Shown here: positions 25,314-33,913 of the stretch, piece after piece | Position numbering within the stretch: position 1 is the stretch's first letter | Layout of the letters: each line of letters starts with the position of its first letter | Assembly: GCA_963724805.1 (NCBI GenBank) | Contig: CAVRWA010000001.1 | Span: 1 to 64,000, forward strand | From: CAVQZA01 sp963724805 | Lineage (GTDB): Bacteria > Actinomycetota > Thermoleophilia > Gaiellales > Gaiellaceae | Reading direction: 5' to 3' | Length of the DNA stretch: 64,000 nt | The notes under the pieces: generated by a model | The model's input: only the letters and a program-made list of their open reading frames with translations | Database searches by the model: none | Told to the model about the DNA's origin: nothing | Translations under genes and position numbers: made by a program

Positions 25314-26045
25314 GTGAGCCAGCCCACGGCGCCGAAGCAGAACGAGGCGCGGGAGCGCGTGCTCGATCTGATCGAGCAGCTCTCGATCGGAGACGCGATC
25401 CCGTCGGAGCGGCAGCTCAGCGCCGACCTGCACATGTCCCGGCTCACCGTCCGCGCGGCGCTCGACGACCTCGTCCGGGACGGCCTGCTCGTCCGCCGCC
25501 GCGGCAGCGGCACCTTCGTCGGCGAGCCGAAGATCGCCCAGGAGCTGACGATGACCTCGTTCAGCGAGGACATGCGCCGCCGCGGGATGGTGCCCGCCAA
25601 CCGTACGCTCTCGCTCGTCGTAGTCCAGGCGGGCGCTCACCTCGGCCGGCTGCTGATGGTCTCGCCTTCCGAGCCGGTCGTCGTGTTCAAGCGGCTGCGG
25701 CTCGCCGACCGGGAGACGATGGCGATCGAGACCCTCCACGTCCGCCAGTCGCTGATCCCCGGACTCACCGCGGAGGATCTCGAGCAGCACTCCTTCTACG
25801 AGCTCCTCGAGGACCGCTACGGCGTCGTGATGGCGGGCGGCACGCAGACGATCGAGCCGACGGTCACCAACGAGGAGGAGTCGGCCGCGCTGGGCGTGCC
25901 GCTCCACTCTCCCGCGTTCCTGTTCGAGCGCACCACCCGCACCGCGACGGGCGACGTCGTGGAGTACGTGCGCTCGATCTACCGTGGCGACCGCTACCGG
26001 CTCGTGACCGAGCTGGCCGGCCGCGACACCCGCGCACGACGCTGA
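25314..26045 (+). CDS. GntR-family regulator, HutC/UTRA (DasR-like) type
   Basis: 243 residues from GTG. Winged helix IPSERQLSADLHMSRLTVRA and LVRDGLLVRRRGSGTFVGEP, then a UTRA effector domain (about 85-235) with LRLADRETMAIETLHVRQSL and SPAFLFERTTRTATGDVVEY and the closing RSIYRGDRYRLVTEL. UTRA domains of this type bind amino-sugar phosphates. Operators of the DasR type occur at four sites around it. It likely represses import and salvage genes until GlcN-6-P or GlcNAc-6-P builds up. Confidence 0.9.
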   Translation: MSQPTAPKQNEARERVLDLIEQLSIGDAIPSERQLSADLHMSRLTVRAALDDLVRDGLLVRRRGSGTFVGEPKIAQELTMTSFSEDMRRRGMVPANRTLSLVVVQAGAHLGRLLMVSPSEPVVVFKRLRLADRETMAIETLHVRQSLIPGLTAEDLEQHSFYELLEDRYGVVMAGGTQTIEPTVTNEEESAALGVPLHSPAFLFERTTRTATGDVVEYVRSIYRGDRYRLVTELAGRDTRARR

Positions 26046-26054
26046 CCGGCCCGC

Positions 26055-26066
26055 TGGTCAGTACCG
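26055..26066. promoter_or_regulatory. DasR-like operator, upstream copy before the binding-protein gene
   Basis: TGGT-CAGT-ACCG, 10 nt after the regulator stop and about 45 nt before the TTGACA element of the next promoter. Shares its 12 bp with the reverse of the copy at 25289. Confidence 0.5.
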
Positions 26067-26108
26067 CGGCCACAGCCACAAGAACCGCCCTATAGCACGA
26101 AATCGGTC

Positions 26109-26170
26109 TTGACAGCGCTCCGCCGCGTGTGCAACTCTCCGCGCGACACCACGAGTGGTCTAAACCAATT
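26109..26170 (+). promoter_or_regulatory. Promoter and DasR-like operator of the sugar-binding-protein operon
   Basis: TTGACA (26109-26114), 16 nt, GCAACT (26131-26136), then the operator TGGT-CTAA-ACCA at 26156-26167, flanked by AG and AT. This is the best match of the four to TGGTCTAGACCA. Position just past the start of transcription suits a blocking repressor. A leader of about 100 nt follows before the GGAGGT ribosome binding site at 26234. Confidence 0.6.
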
Positions 26171-26245
26171 GACGGCTGCGTGCCCCGCTCTCGGTCCCCG
26201 AGGAGCAAGTCACAGGCCGTCCGTCTAGGGCTTGGAGGTTCGTCA

Positions 26246-27499
26246 ATGAAAGTACGGATCATCATCGCCGCCGCGATCGCCATCATGCTCGCGGTCGCGG
26301 CCTCGTCCGCCTCGGGCGGCACGGTCGGCCTGAAGGCCGGCAAGAGCATCACAGTGTGGCTGCAGACCGACGCGTCGAGCAGTCCCGCCTGGCTCGCGCT
26401 CACGGCGGCGACGAACGCTCAGTTCCAGAAGGACCATCCCGGCGTCGACGTCAACGTGCAGTACCAGACCTGGGGCAGCCATCTGCAGAAGTTCGACGCG
26501 ACGCTGGCCGGCGGCAACACGCCGGACGTGATCGAGATGGGCAACACCGAGATGACGAAGTACATGGCGGCGGGGGCCTTCCAGGACCTCACCGCCGAAA
26601 AGGCGTCGTTCCCGAACTCGAGCACGTGGCTCAAGGGCCTCGCCGCCTCCGGCGTCTACAACGGCAAGACCTACGGCGTCCCCTACTACGCGGGCTCGCG
26701 CCTGGTGACCTACCGCACCGACCAGTACAAGGCGGCCGGCGCCTCGTCCAGCCCGACCAGCCTCGCCCAGCTCACCTCCGACCTCAGCAAGCTGAACAAG
26801 AAGTACGGCAGCAAGAAGGGCTGGTCGCCGCTGTACATCGCCGGCACCGACTGGTACTTCGCGCTCTCGTTCGTCTACGACTTCGGGGGATCGATCGCGC
26901 AGCAGATCAGCGGCAAGTGGAAGGGCACGCTCGAGTCGCCGAGGGCCGTCGCCGGACTGACGGCGTACAAGGCGTTCTTCAACGTCGCCTCTCGCGCAAG
27001 CAAGACGACCGACGAGACGCATCCGAACCCGTATGACGTCTACGCGCAGGGCCTGGCGGGCTCGATCGCGGGCCCCGGCTGGTTCACGTGCTGCGTCGGC
27101 AAGACGTACACGCCTGTCACGGCTCAGTTCGTGATGCCGAGCCACACCAAGGGCTCGGTCATGCCCGGCTTCCTCGGCGGCTCCGACCTCGCAGTGCCGA
27201 TCGGCGGCGACAAGGCGCTCGGCGAGGACTGGATCAGGGACTACACGAGCACCGCAGCGGGCAAGGCCCAGCAGGCGATGGGCAACATCCCGAACACGAC
27301 GTCCCTCTTCAACCCGTCGAACGTGCACGAGAAGGCTGCGAGCCGCAGCTGGTTCGTGCCGACGTCGAAGAACTGGGTCAACGTGGAGAATGGCAACGTG
27401 CTCCGCACGATGCTGGCCCAGATCCTGACCGGCAAGCTCACGGTCAAGCAGGCGGCCCAGACGGCGGACGCGAACATCACGTTCACCCTGAACCAGTAA
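26246..27499 (+). CDS. Extracellular sugar-binding protein of an ABC importer
   Basis: 417 residues from ATG 26246 behind GGAGGT. Signal peptide MKVRIIIAAAIAIMLAVAAS to about residue 27; no lipobox Cys, so it may be released or held by other means. The family-1 solute-binding fold has SITVWLQTDASSSPAWLALT, VNVQYQTWGSHLQKFDATLA, DVIEMGNTEMTKYMAAGAFQ and TYGVPYYAGSRLVTYRTD. Amino-sugar or peptidoglycan sugar binding is inferred from the neighbours; the pocket is rich in Trp and Tyr. Confidence 0.88.
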   Translation: MKVRIIIAAAIAIMLAVAASSASGGTVGLKAGKSITVWLQTDASSSPAWLALTAATNAQFQKDHPGVDVNVQYQTWGSHLQKFDATLAGGNTPDVIEMGNTEMTKYMAAGAFQDLTAEKASFPNSSTWLKGLAASGVYNGKTYGVPYYAGSRLVTYRTDQYKAAGASSSPTSLAQLTSDLSKLNKKYGSKKGWSPLYIAGTDWYFALSFVYDFGGSIAQQISGKWKGTLESPRAVAGLTAYKAFFNVASRASKTTDETHPNPYDVYAQGLAGSIAGPGWFTCCVGKTYTPVTAQFVMPSHTKGSVMPGFLGGSDLAVPIGGDKALGEDWIRDYTSTAAGKAQQAMGNIPNTTSLFNPSNVHEKAASRSWFVPTSKNWVNVENGNVLRTMLAQILTGKLTVKQAAQTADANITFTLNQ

Positions 27500-27531
27500 G
27501 GAGCACGGCTTGAGCGGGACATGGGAGCTCG

Positions 27532-28503
27532 ATGACGAGTAGCCAAGTCCCAGGAGACGCGACAGTCGCCGCCGAGGCCCTCGGGCCTCGGCGGCGGCGT
27601 ACCCGGGACCGCGCCGTCCGCGGCTCGATCCCGTACTGGCTGATCCTCCCGGTCGCGGTCGCGATGGTCGCGATCCTCGCCTACCCGCTCTACCAGCTGA
27701 TCGTGATCTCGTTCCAGCGCTACGGCCTGTTCGAGCTGATCAGGCACTCCGGCACGTGGATCGGCCTCGCGAATTACAGCTCGATCCTCCGCGACCCGGT
27801 GTTCTGGGACACGCTCGTGCGCACGATCGTCTTCACGGTCGTCAACGTCGGCCTGACGATGCTCTTCGGCACCCTGATCGCGCTGCTGCTCGTCCGGATC
27901 AGCACCTTCATGCGCGTGCTCCTGACGGCCGGCCTGATGCTCGTCTGGGCGATGCCGGTCGTCGTCGCGGTGCAGGTCTGGTACTGGATGACGAACTTCC
28001 AGAACGGCGTCCTCAACTACACCCTCACGAAGCTCGGCTTCGGCGACTACTTCCAGCACGACTGGTTCATCACCCCCACTTCGCAGCTCGCGATGGTGAC
28101 CTCGCTGATCGTCTGGGGCGCGATCCCGTTCATCGTCGTCGCGGTCTACGCGGGGCTCGCGCAGGTGCCCGACGAGCTCGTGGAGGCCGCCGAGATCGAC
28201 GGCGCCCGGCCGTGGCGGATCTTTCTCGACGTCACCTTCCCGATCCTGAAGCCGATCTTCCTGATCCTGACGAGCCTCTCGATCATCTGGGACTTCGGCG
28301 TCTTCACCCAGCCGTTCCTGCTGATCGGCGAGTCCCACGTCAGCACCTCGAACTACCTGATGGGCGTCTACCTCTACGAGGAGGGCTACGCGAAGAGCGA
28401 CTTCGGCCGCGGGGCCGCGATCTCGGTGCTGATGCTGCTGATGGTGGCCGCGCTGAGCTTCTTCTACGTCCGCAAGATGGTGAGGATGGAGAGCGCTACG
28501 TGA
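27532..28503 (+). CDS. Sugar ABC permease 1 (MalF/UgpA type)
   Basis: 323 residues, six membrane segments after a charged lead. The cytoplasmic EAA loop LVEAAEIDGARPWRIFLDVT and its follow-up FPILKPIFLI dock with the ATPase. Ribosome binding site weak; ATG 27532 lies 32 nt after the binding-protein stop. Stop overlaps the next GTG. Confidence 0.92.
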   Translation: MTSSQVPGDATVAAEALGPRRRRTRDRAVRGSIPYWLILPVAVAMVAILAYPLYQLIVISFQRYGLFELIRHSGTWIGLANYSSILRDPVFWDTLVRTIVFTVVNVGLTMLFGTLIALLLVRISTFMRVLLTAGLMLVWAMPVVVAVQVWYWMTNFQNGVLNYTLTKLGFGDYFQHDWFITPTSQLAMVTSLIVWGAIPFIVVAVYAGLAQVPDELVEAAEIDGARPWRIFLDVTFPILKPIFLILTSLSIIWDFGVFTQPFLLIGESHVSTSNYLMGVYLYEEGYAKSDFGRGAAISVLMLLMVAALSFFYVRKMVRMESAT

Positions 28504-29411
28504 GTGCCGCCTCCGAGATTGCCCTCACCGAGCACGACCCGCACGTCGCCGAGCGGAAGGCCGCCCGTGTCCGCCGTGCCAGGCGCCGCCGCGCGGGGCG
28601 CACCGGCTGGAACCTGGTCGCGGCGCTCGTCCTCCTGGTGATGGTGTTCCCGGTGTACTGGATGATCTCGACAGCGTTCAAGCCCACCGACGAGATCAAC
28701 GGCCTCGAGCCGACCTGGGTGCCGTGGAACCCGACGCTCCAGCACTTCCGCGACGCGGTCAACCGCCCGTACTTCTGGGCCGACGTGAAGAACAGCGTGA
28801 TCATCGTCGGCTTCGCCGTGCTACTCGCGATCGTGCTCTCGTTCCTCGCGGCGATCGCCCTCGCGAAGTACCGCTTCAGCGGTCGCAAGCTCTTCCTCGT
28901 GCTGGTGATCGGGATCCAGATGCTGCCGGCCGTGGGGCTGATCATCCCGCTCTACGTCGTGCTGGCGAAGTACCACCTCACGAACACGCTGACCGGCGTG
29001 ATCCTCGTCGAGATGACGTTCGTGCTGCCGTTCGCGATCTGGATGCTGCGCGGCTTCATCCTCGGGATCCCGCGCGAGCTCGAGGAGGCGGCGATGGTCG
29101 ACGGCTCGAGCCGGATCGGCGCGTTCTTCCGGATCCTGCTACCACTCGTCGCGCCCGGGCTCGTGGCGACCTCGGTCTTCGTCTTCATCACGGTCTGGAA
29201 CGAGTTCATCTTCGCGAACGTCCTGCTGACCGACCAGTCGAAGCAGACCTTGACGCTCTGGCTCTCCTACTTCTACGGCACGAGCCGCCAGACCGACTGG
29301 GGCGGGCTGATGGCGGGCGCCACGCTCACTGCGATCCCGGTCGTGATCTTCTTCCTGCTCGTGCAGCGGAAGATCGCCTTCGGGCTCACGGCCGGCGCAG
29401 TCAAGGGGTGA
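28500..29411 (+). CDS. Sugar ABC permease 2 (MalG/UgpE type)
   Basis: 303 residues from GTG 28500 (GTGA overlap with permease 1). Six membrane segments, EAA loop ELEEAAMVDGSSRIGAFFRI with the LLPLVAPGLVATSVFVF continuation, and C-terminal LVQRKIAFGLTAGAVKG, typical of this subfamily. Its stop overlaps the nagZ start, so permease and glycosidase are co-translated, a strong hint that the imported solute is the glycosidase's substrate. Confidence 0.93.
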   Translation: MSAASEIALTEHDPHVAERKAARVRRARRRRAGRTGWNLVAALVLLVMVFPVYWMISTAFKPTDEINGLEPTWVPWNPTLQHFRDAVNRPYFWADVKNSVIIVGFAVLLAIVLSFLAAIALAKYRFSGRKLFLVLVIGIQMLPAVGLIIPLYVVLAKYHLTNTLTGVILVEMTFVLPFAIWMLRGFILGIPRELEEAAMVDGSSRIGAFFRILLPLVAPGLVATSVFVFITVWNEFIFANVLLTDQSKQTLTLWLSYFYGTSRQTDWGGLMAGATLTAIPVVIFFLLVQRKIAFGLTAGAVKG

Positions 29412-30826
29412 GCGGCGGGCTCGAGCGGCTCGCCTCGGCCTGCCTCTTCCCGGGCTTCGAGGGACTCGCGCCTCCCGACTGGCTGCGGCGCGAGCTCGAG
29501 GGTGGGCTCGGCGGCGTCGTGCTCTTCTCCCGCAACGTCGCCGACCGGGCGCAGCTCGCCGCGCTGAGCGCGGGGATCCGCGCCGAGCGGGCCGAGGCGC
29601 TGATCGGGATCGACGAGGAGGGCGGCGACGTGACCCGGCTCGAGGCGGGCACGGGGAGCTCCTACCCGGGGAACCTCGCGCTCGGCGCGGTCGACGACGT
29701 CGAGCTGACCAGGCAGGTGGCTGCGGCGATCGGCGGAGAGCTCGCGGCCTCTGGCGTCAACCTCGACCTCGCGCCGGTCGCCGACGTGAACTCCGACGAG
29801 CTGAACCCGATCATCGGCGTGCGCTCGTTCGGCTCCGAGCCCGCGCTCGTGGCGCGCCACACCGCGGCATTCGTGTCCGGGCTCCAGCGCGCCGGCGTGG
29901 CCGCATGCGCGAAGCACTTCCCCGGCCACGGGGCGACCCGTTCCGACTCGCACCTCGAGCTGCCGACGATCGACGTCGATCGCGAGACGCTGCTCGCGCG
30001 CGAGCTCGTCCCGTTCCGGGCCGCGATCGCGGCCGGCGTGCAGTCGCTCATGACCGCGCACATCCGGGTGCCGGCGCTGGACGACCTTCCCGCGACCCTC
30101 AGCCGCGCACACCTCACCGGGCTGCTGCGCGAGGAGCTCGGCTTCGACGGGATGGTGATTACGGACGCGCTCGAGATGCGCGCCGTCAGCGCGACGGTCG
30201 GCGTCGAAGAGGGCGCGGTGCTCGCGATCGCGGCCGGCGCCGACGCGCTCTGCCTCGGGCACGACCTCCTCGAGGACGACGTGCGCCGGATTCGACAGGC
30301 TCTCGTCGAGGCCGTCAGAGCCGGGCGTCTCCCCGAGCAGCGCTTGGCAGAGGCGGCGGCGCGCGTCGAGCGGGTCGGGCGCTGGACGCTCGAACCGCGG
30401 AAGGCACCGGCGCTGCCGGCCGGGATCGGCCTCGAGGCTGCGCGGCGCGCGCTCGACGCCGAGGGCTCGGTCGAGCTGACCCGGAGTGCGCTCGTCGTCG
30501 AGCTGGTCCCGACGGCAACGATCGCCGCAGGGCCCGCGGGCCACACCTTCGGAGCGCTGCTCCAGGCCCGCCGTCCGGGAACCGAGGCGATCGTCGTGCG
30601 CGAGCCCGTCGAGCTTGACCCGGGAGGCCGGCAGCTCGTCGTCGTGATCCGTGACGCGCACCGCCACGCGTGGGAGCAAGGCGTCGCAGCGGGCCTCCCC
30701 GCCGACACGGTCGTCGTGGACGTCGGCGTGCCCGTCTGGCGGCCCGAGGGCGCGGGCGGCTACGTCGTCACGTACGGCGCCGGCCGCGCGAACCTCGCCG
30801 CCGCCGCCGAGCGCCTCAGCCCGTAG
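29408..30826 (+). CDS. nagZ: Glycoside hydrolase family 3, NagZ-type beta-N-acetylglucosaminidase
   Basis: 472 residues from GTG 29408. GVVLFSRNVADRAQLAALSA and IGIDEEGGDVTRLEAG open the barrel. KHFPGHGATRSDSHLELPTI holds the His-Asp dyad typical of NagZ, and LGFDGMVITDALEMRAVSA the nucleophile Asp. A C-terminal domain of about 130 residues follows. No signal peptide is visible, so it acts inside the cell on an imported GlcNAc-MurNAc disaccharide or muropeptide. Fits directly with MurQ and NagA. Confidence 0.92.
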   Translation: MSGGLERLASACLFPGFEGLAPPDWLRRELEGGLGGVVLFSRNVADRAQLAALSAGIRAERAEALIGIDEEGGDVTRLEAGTGSSYPGNLALGAVDDVELTRQVAAAIGGELAASGVNLDLAPVADVNSDELNPIIGVRSFGSEPALVARHTAAFVSGLQRAGVAACAKHFPGHGATRSDSHLELPTIDVDRETLLARELVPFRAAIAAGVQSLMTAHIRVPALDDLPATLSRAHLTGLLREELGFDGMVITDALEMRAVSATVGVEEGAVLAIAAGADALCLGHDLLEDDVRRIRQALVEAVRAGRLPEQRLAEAAARVERVGRWTLEPRKAPALPAGIGLEAARRALDAEGSVELTRSALVVELVPTATIAAGPAGHTFGALLQARRPGTEAIVVREPVELDPGGRQLVVVIRDAHRHAWEQGVAAGLPADTVVVDVGVPVWRPEGAGGYVVTYGAGRANLAAAAERLSP

Positions 30827-30832
30827 GACTCC

Positions 30833-30853
30833 TAATGCTCATGAGCACAAGGG
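30833..30853. repeat. Intergenic 21-bp repeat around palindrome TGCTCATGAGCA (copy 1)
   Basis: Contains the perfect 12-bp palindrome TGCTCATGAGCA at 30837-30848. The whole 21 bp occurs once more, inverted, at 44132-44152. Both copies sit between the 3' ends of two convergent genes, where a bidirectional terminator or a mobile short palindrome would lie. Confidence 0.6.
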
Positions 30854-30860
30854 ATCGGGC

Positions 30861-31583
30861 TCAGTCGGTGGAGCGCGCCAGCGCGACGAAGCCTACGCCG
30901 TGCCGTCCCGTCGTGAAGGGACGCTGGAGCAGGCCGCCGACGGCGCCCGCGCCCGCGGTCAGCCGGCCCGTGGCCCTCGAGGGCTGCAAGAGCCGGCCGC
31001 TCGCGGCGGTTCGCTCCTCCATGGACCCCTCGGCGGCCTGCCGCTTGGCGACCGCGTCACGCGCCGCCTCGAGCAGGTTCCCGAGCGGGAAGCCGTACGT
31101 CCGGATCGCGACGGGCTCGAAGCCCGCCGCATGAAGCGTCGCGACCAGCCCGTCGCGCTCGTAGCGTCGGTGGTGCCCTGCCTTGACGTCCCACGCGCCG
31201 AAGCGCTCGGGAAACGCAGGGACGCTGAGGAGGAGCTTGCCGCCCGGGACGAGACGCTCACGCCAGAGGCGCAGCGCCCCGATGTCGTCCTCGTAGTGCT
31301 CGAGCACCTCCGTGGCGACGATCAGGTCGAAGCGATCTTCCGGCTCGAGTGCGTCGAGATCGCCGTGGAGGAGCGTCCCCCGTTCGAGCCGGCTCCGCGC
31401 GACCGCGAGCGCCCGCTCGTCGAGCTCGAGCCCCACGTAGCGGTAGCGCTCGGCGAGCCGAAACCCGAGCGCGCCCTGTCCTACTCCGACTTCGAGTACT
31501 GACTGGATGCTGTCGTCGAGCAGCGCCTCGATCAGGGCCCACCGCATCCAGCCGTTGACGGTGAGCGGCGGCCGCCCGGTCAA
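30861..31583 (-). CDS. Class I SAM-dependent methyltransferase
   Basis: 240 residues. Motif I VLEVGVGQGALGFRLAERYR, motif II acidic VGLELDERALAVARSRLE, LIVATEVLEHYEDDIGALRL (motif IV) and VPGGKLLLSVPAF. A C-terminal extension contains a Gly/Ala/Arg-rich run (TGRLTAGAGAVGGLLQ). The substrate is unknown. Its ATG overlaps the stop of the metallo-hydrolase (4 nt). Confidence 0.85.
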   Translation of the reverse strand: MTGRPPLTVNGWMRWALIEALLDDSIQSVLEVGVGQGALGFRLAERYRYVGLELDERALAVARSRLERGTLLHGDLDALEPEDRFDLIVATEVLEHYEDDIGALRLWRERLVPGGKLLLSVPAFPERFGAWDVKAGHHRRYERDGLVATLHAAGFEPVAIRTYGFPLGNLLEAARDAVAKRQAAEGSMEERTAASGRLLQPSRATGRLTAGAGAVGGLLQRPFTTGRHGVGFVALARSTD

Positions 31584-32308
31584 ACGTCGGTCGTGTAGCC
31601 GTCGTGAACGAGCTCGAAGCCCGGGTCGAGCGGCTGCTCCACCGGCCGGTGCGTGAGCAGCAGCCGCGCGGCACCGGAGGCCTCGAAGGCCGCGCGGGCC
31701 TCCCCCTCGCTCAGGTGGCCGCGCAGGTCGTCCGGGTCGGGGTTCGACGACCCGATCGTCGCCTCGCAGAGGAAGAGGTCTGCGTCTCTCGCCACCTCGA
31801 CGAGCCCGGGGCCCGGGGCCGTGTCACCGGAGTAGGCGAGCGAACGCCCCTCGCCCTCGACCCGGAAGGCGTACGCCTCCATCCGGTAGTGCGGGACGCG
31901 CACCGCCGTGACGCGAAACCCTGCCGTTTCGAACGGCTTGTCCTCCTCGAAGATGCGAAGCGCGAAGGTCTCCGCGAACATCTCGGGGAAGCCGAGCCTC
32001 GCGCCGATCGCCGCGACCAGCTCCTCGCCGCCGGGGTGCAGCCACAGCTCCGGCGGCGCGAGGTCGCGGCCGAGACCGTACATCCGGCCCCACACCCACG
32101 GCACGATGTCTCCCCAGTGGTCGAGGTGGAAGTGCGTGATCGCGATCGCGTCGACCCGCGGCCAGCCTCCGTCGGCCTCGCGCAGGCGCGAGAGCACGCC
32201 CGGGCCACAGTCGAGGAGGAGCCGCCCCTCGCCCTCGACGAGGTAGCCGGACTGGGCCCCGCCGGGGTTCGGCCAGGCGGGAGAGCAGCCGACCACGTTG
32301 AGCCTCAC
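31580..32308 (-). CDS. MBL-fold metallo-hydrolase (RNase Z-like)
   Basis: 242 residues from GTG 32308. ITHFHLDHWGDIVPWVWG (H-x-H-x-D-H), YSGDTAPGPGLVEVARDADL with the Asp ligand, CEATIGSSNPDPDDLRGHLS with the following His, and LLTHRPVE with the last His. This pattern is shared by RNase Z/ElaC and related hydrolases; the lack of the long exosite arm argues against true tRNA 3' processing. Same unit as the methyltransferase. Confidence 0.87.
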   Translation of the reverse strand: MRLNVVGCSPAWPNPGGAQSGYLVEGEGRLLLDCGPGVLSRLREADGGWPRVDAIAITHFHLDHWGDIVPWVWGRMYGLGRDLAPPELWLHPGGEELVAAIGARLGFPEMFAETFALRIFEEDKPFETAGFRVTAVRVPHYRMEAYAFRVEGEGRSLAYSGDTAPGPGLVEVARDADLFLCEATIGSSNPDPDDLRGHLSEGEARAAFEASGAARLLLTHRPVEQPLDPGFELVHDGYTTDV

Positions 32309-32334
32309 GGGCGGAATCTGTCATATTCGTGGGC

Positions 32335-32733
32335 ATGGGCGCACCAATCGAGACTCTCGCGCGCGTCCCGCTCTTCGCCGATCTCGATCCCAAGGAGCTG
32401 GAGTCGATCGCCGCCTCGATGAAGGAGCGGACCTTCCAGCCCGGCGACGCGGTCACCGAGGAGGGGGGCGGGGCCACATTCGGCGCCTTCTTCGTGATCG
32501 AGGACGGCGAGGCGCTCGTCACGGTCGGCGGCGAGGAGCGCCGGAAGCTGCACGGAGGCGACCACTTCGGCGAGGTCGCACTGCTCGCCGAGAGCGACCG
32601 CACCGCGACGGTGATCGCCCTGACCGAGCTGCACTGCTGGGCGCTGAGCGCCTGGAACTTCCGTCCGATCGTCGACGAGAACCCCGAGCTCGGCCGGAAG
32701 CTGCAGCAGGCGATGGCCCGCCTGATCAGCTAG
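32335..32733 (+). CDS. Cyclic-nucleotide-binding-domain protein
   Basis: 132 residues. A lone cNMP-binding fold: VPLFADLDPKELESIAASMK, FQPGDAVTEEGG, FFVIEDGEALVTVGGEERRK and GGDHFGEVALLAESDRTATV, the phosphate cassette with an Arg. No DNA-binding domain, so it is a sensor or partner rather than a CRP regulator. A CATATT element at 32322-32327 lies only 7 nt before the ATG, which suggests a leaderless transcript; GTG 32329 is an alternative start. Confidence 0.82.
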   Translation: MGAPIETLARVPLFADLDPKELESIAASMKERTFQPGDAVTEEGGGATFGAFFVIEDGEALVTVGGEERRKLHGGDHFGEVALLAESDRTATVIALTELHCWALSAWNFRPIVDENPELGRKLQQAMARLIS

Positions 32734-32743
32734 CTTCCCGGCG

Positions 32744-33913
32744 ATGAGCATCACGCTGCTCGACGTCGAGGCGATCCGCCGGCGGTACACCTCGCTCCAG
32801 TCCGGGTTCGCGTTCTTCGACGCGCCGGGCGGCACCCAGGTGCCGGACGAGGTCGGCGAGGCGATCGCGCGCACGCTTCGAGAGGCGAGCGGCAATCTCG
32901 GCGCGCCGTACGAGACCGGGCAGCGGGTCGAGGCCGTCCTCACCGAGGCGAAGCACAAGGGCGCCGGCTTCCTCGGCTGCACGCCCGACGAGGTCGTCTT
33001 CGGGATGAACATGACGACGGTGAACTTCGCGCTCAGCCGCACCGCCGGGCGCGACTGGCGCGAAGGCGACGAGGTGATCGTGACGCGCCTCGACCACGAC
33101 GGCTGCGCTGCGCCGTGGGTCGAGCTGGCCGCGGACAAGGGGATGACGGTCCACCTCGTGGACGTGAACGAGGACCTCACGCTCGACTTCGACGACCTCG
33201 AGCGCAAGCTCTCCGACCGCACGCGCGTCGTCGCCTGCTCGATCGCGTGCAACGCGGTCGGGACGCTCGTCGACGCGGAGCGGCTCTGCTCGCTCGCTCG
33301 GGAGGCCGGTGCGCTCTCGTGGCTCGACGCCGTCCACTACGCGGCCCACGAGACGGTCGACGTCGCCCAGCTCGGCTGCGACGTCCTGATCTGCTCGCCG
33401 TACAAGTTCTGCGGGCCGCACCTCGGGCTCGGCTTCGTTCGCCGGGAGCTCGCGGAGACCTGGCGCCCGTACAAGGCGCGCCCCGCCCCGACCGAGCCGT
33501 TCTCGCGCCGGTTCGAGACGGGCACCCTGCCCTACGAGCTGCTCGGCGGCTTCAACGCGACGATCGACTACGTCGCGGCGATCGGCGGGATGGACGCGAT
33601 CCGCGAGTACGAGCGCAGCCTCGGGCAGCGGTTCCTCGACGCGCTGCCCGACTCGGTCTCGGTGTACGGGCTGCCGACGATGGAGGGCCGCGTGCCCACC
33701 TTCCTCGTCAACGTGGACGGGGTCTCGGCCTACGACGTCGCCGGAGCGCTCGCCGAGAAGCGGATGGGCGTCTGGGCCCACGACGGCTGGTACTGCGTCG
33801 GGCTCGCGGAGCGGCTGCCGCCCGAGGGGTCGGTGCGGATCGGCTTCATCCACTACAACACCACCGACGAGGTCGACCGCCTCGCCGCCGAGCTGGGGGC
33901 CCTCTCGTCGTAG
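32744..33913 (+). CDS. Cysteine desulfurase-like class V aminotransferase
   Basis: 389 residues. FFDAPGGTQVPDEVGEAIAR, EVVFGMNMTTVNFALSRTAG, LDHDGCAAPWVELA, WLDAVHYAAHETVDV (PLP-binding Asp) and CDVLICSPYKFCGPHLG (Schiff-base Lys). The catalytic Cys loop of true NifS/SufS is not obvious. This matches the TIGR01976-type 'cysteine desulfurase-like' group of unsettled function. Begins 10 nt after the previous gene. Confidence 0.85.
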   Translation: MSITLLDVEAIRRRYTSLQSGFAFFDAPGGTQVPDEVGEAIARTLREASGNLGAPYETGQRVEAVLTEAKHKGAGFLGCTPDEVVFGMNMTTVNFALSRTAGRDWREGDEVIVTRLDHDGCAAPWVELAADKGMTVHLVDVNEDLTLDFDDLERKLSDRTRVVACSIACNAVGTLVDAERLCSLAREAGALSWLDAVHYAAHETVDVAQLGCDVLICSPYKFCGPHLGLGFVRRELAETWRPYKARPAPTEPFSRRFETGTLPYELLGGFNATIDYVAAIGGMDAIREYERSLGQRFLDALPDSVSVYGLPTMEGRVPTFLVNVDGVSAYDVAGALAEKRMGVWAHDGWYCVGLAERLPPEGSVRIGFIHYNTTDEVDRLAAELGALSS

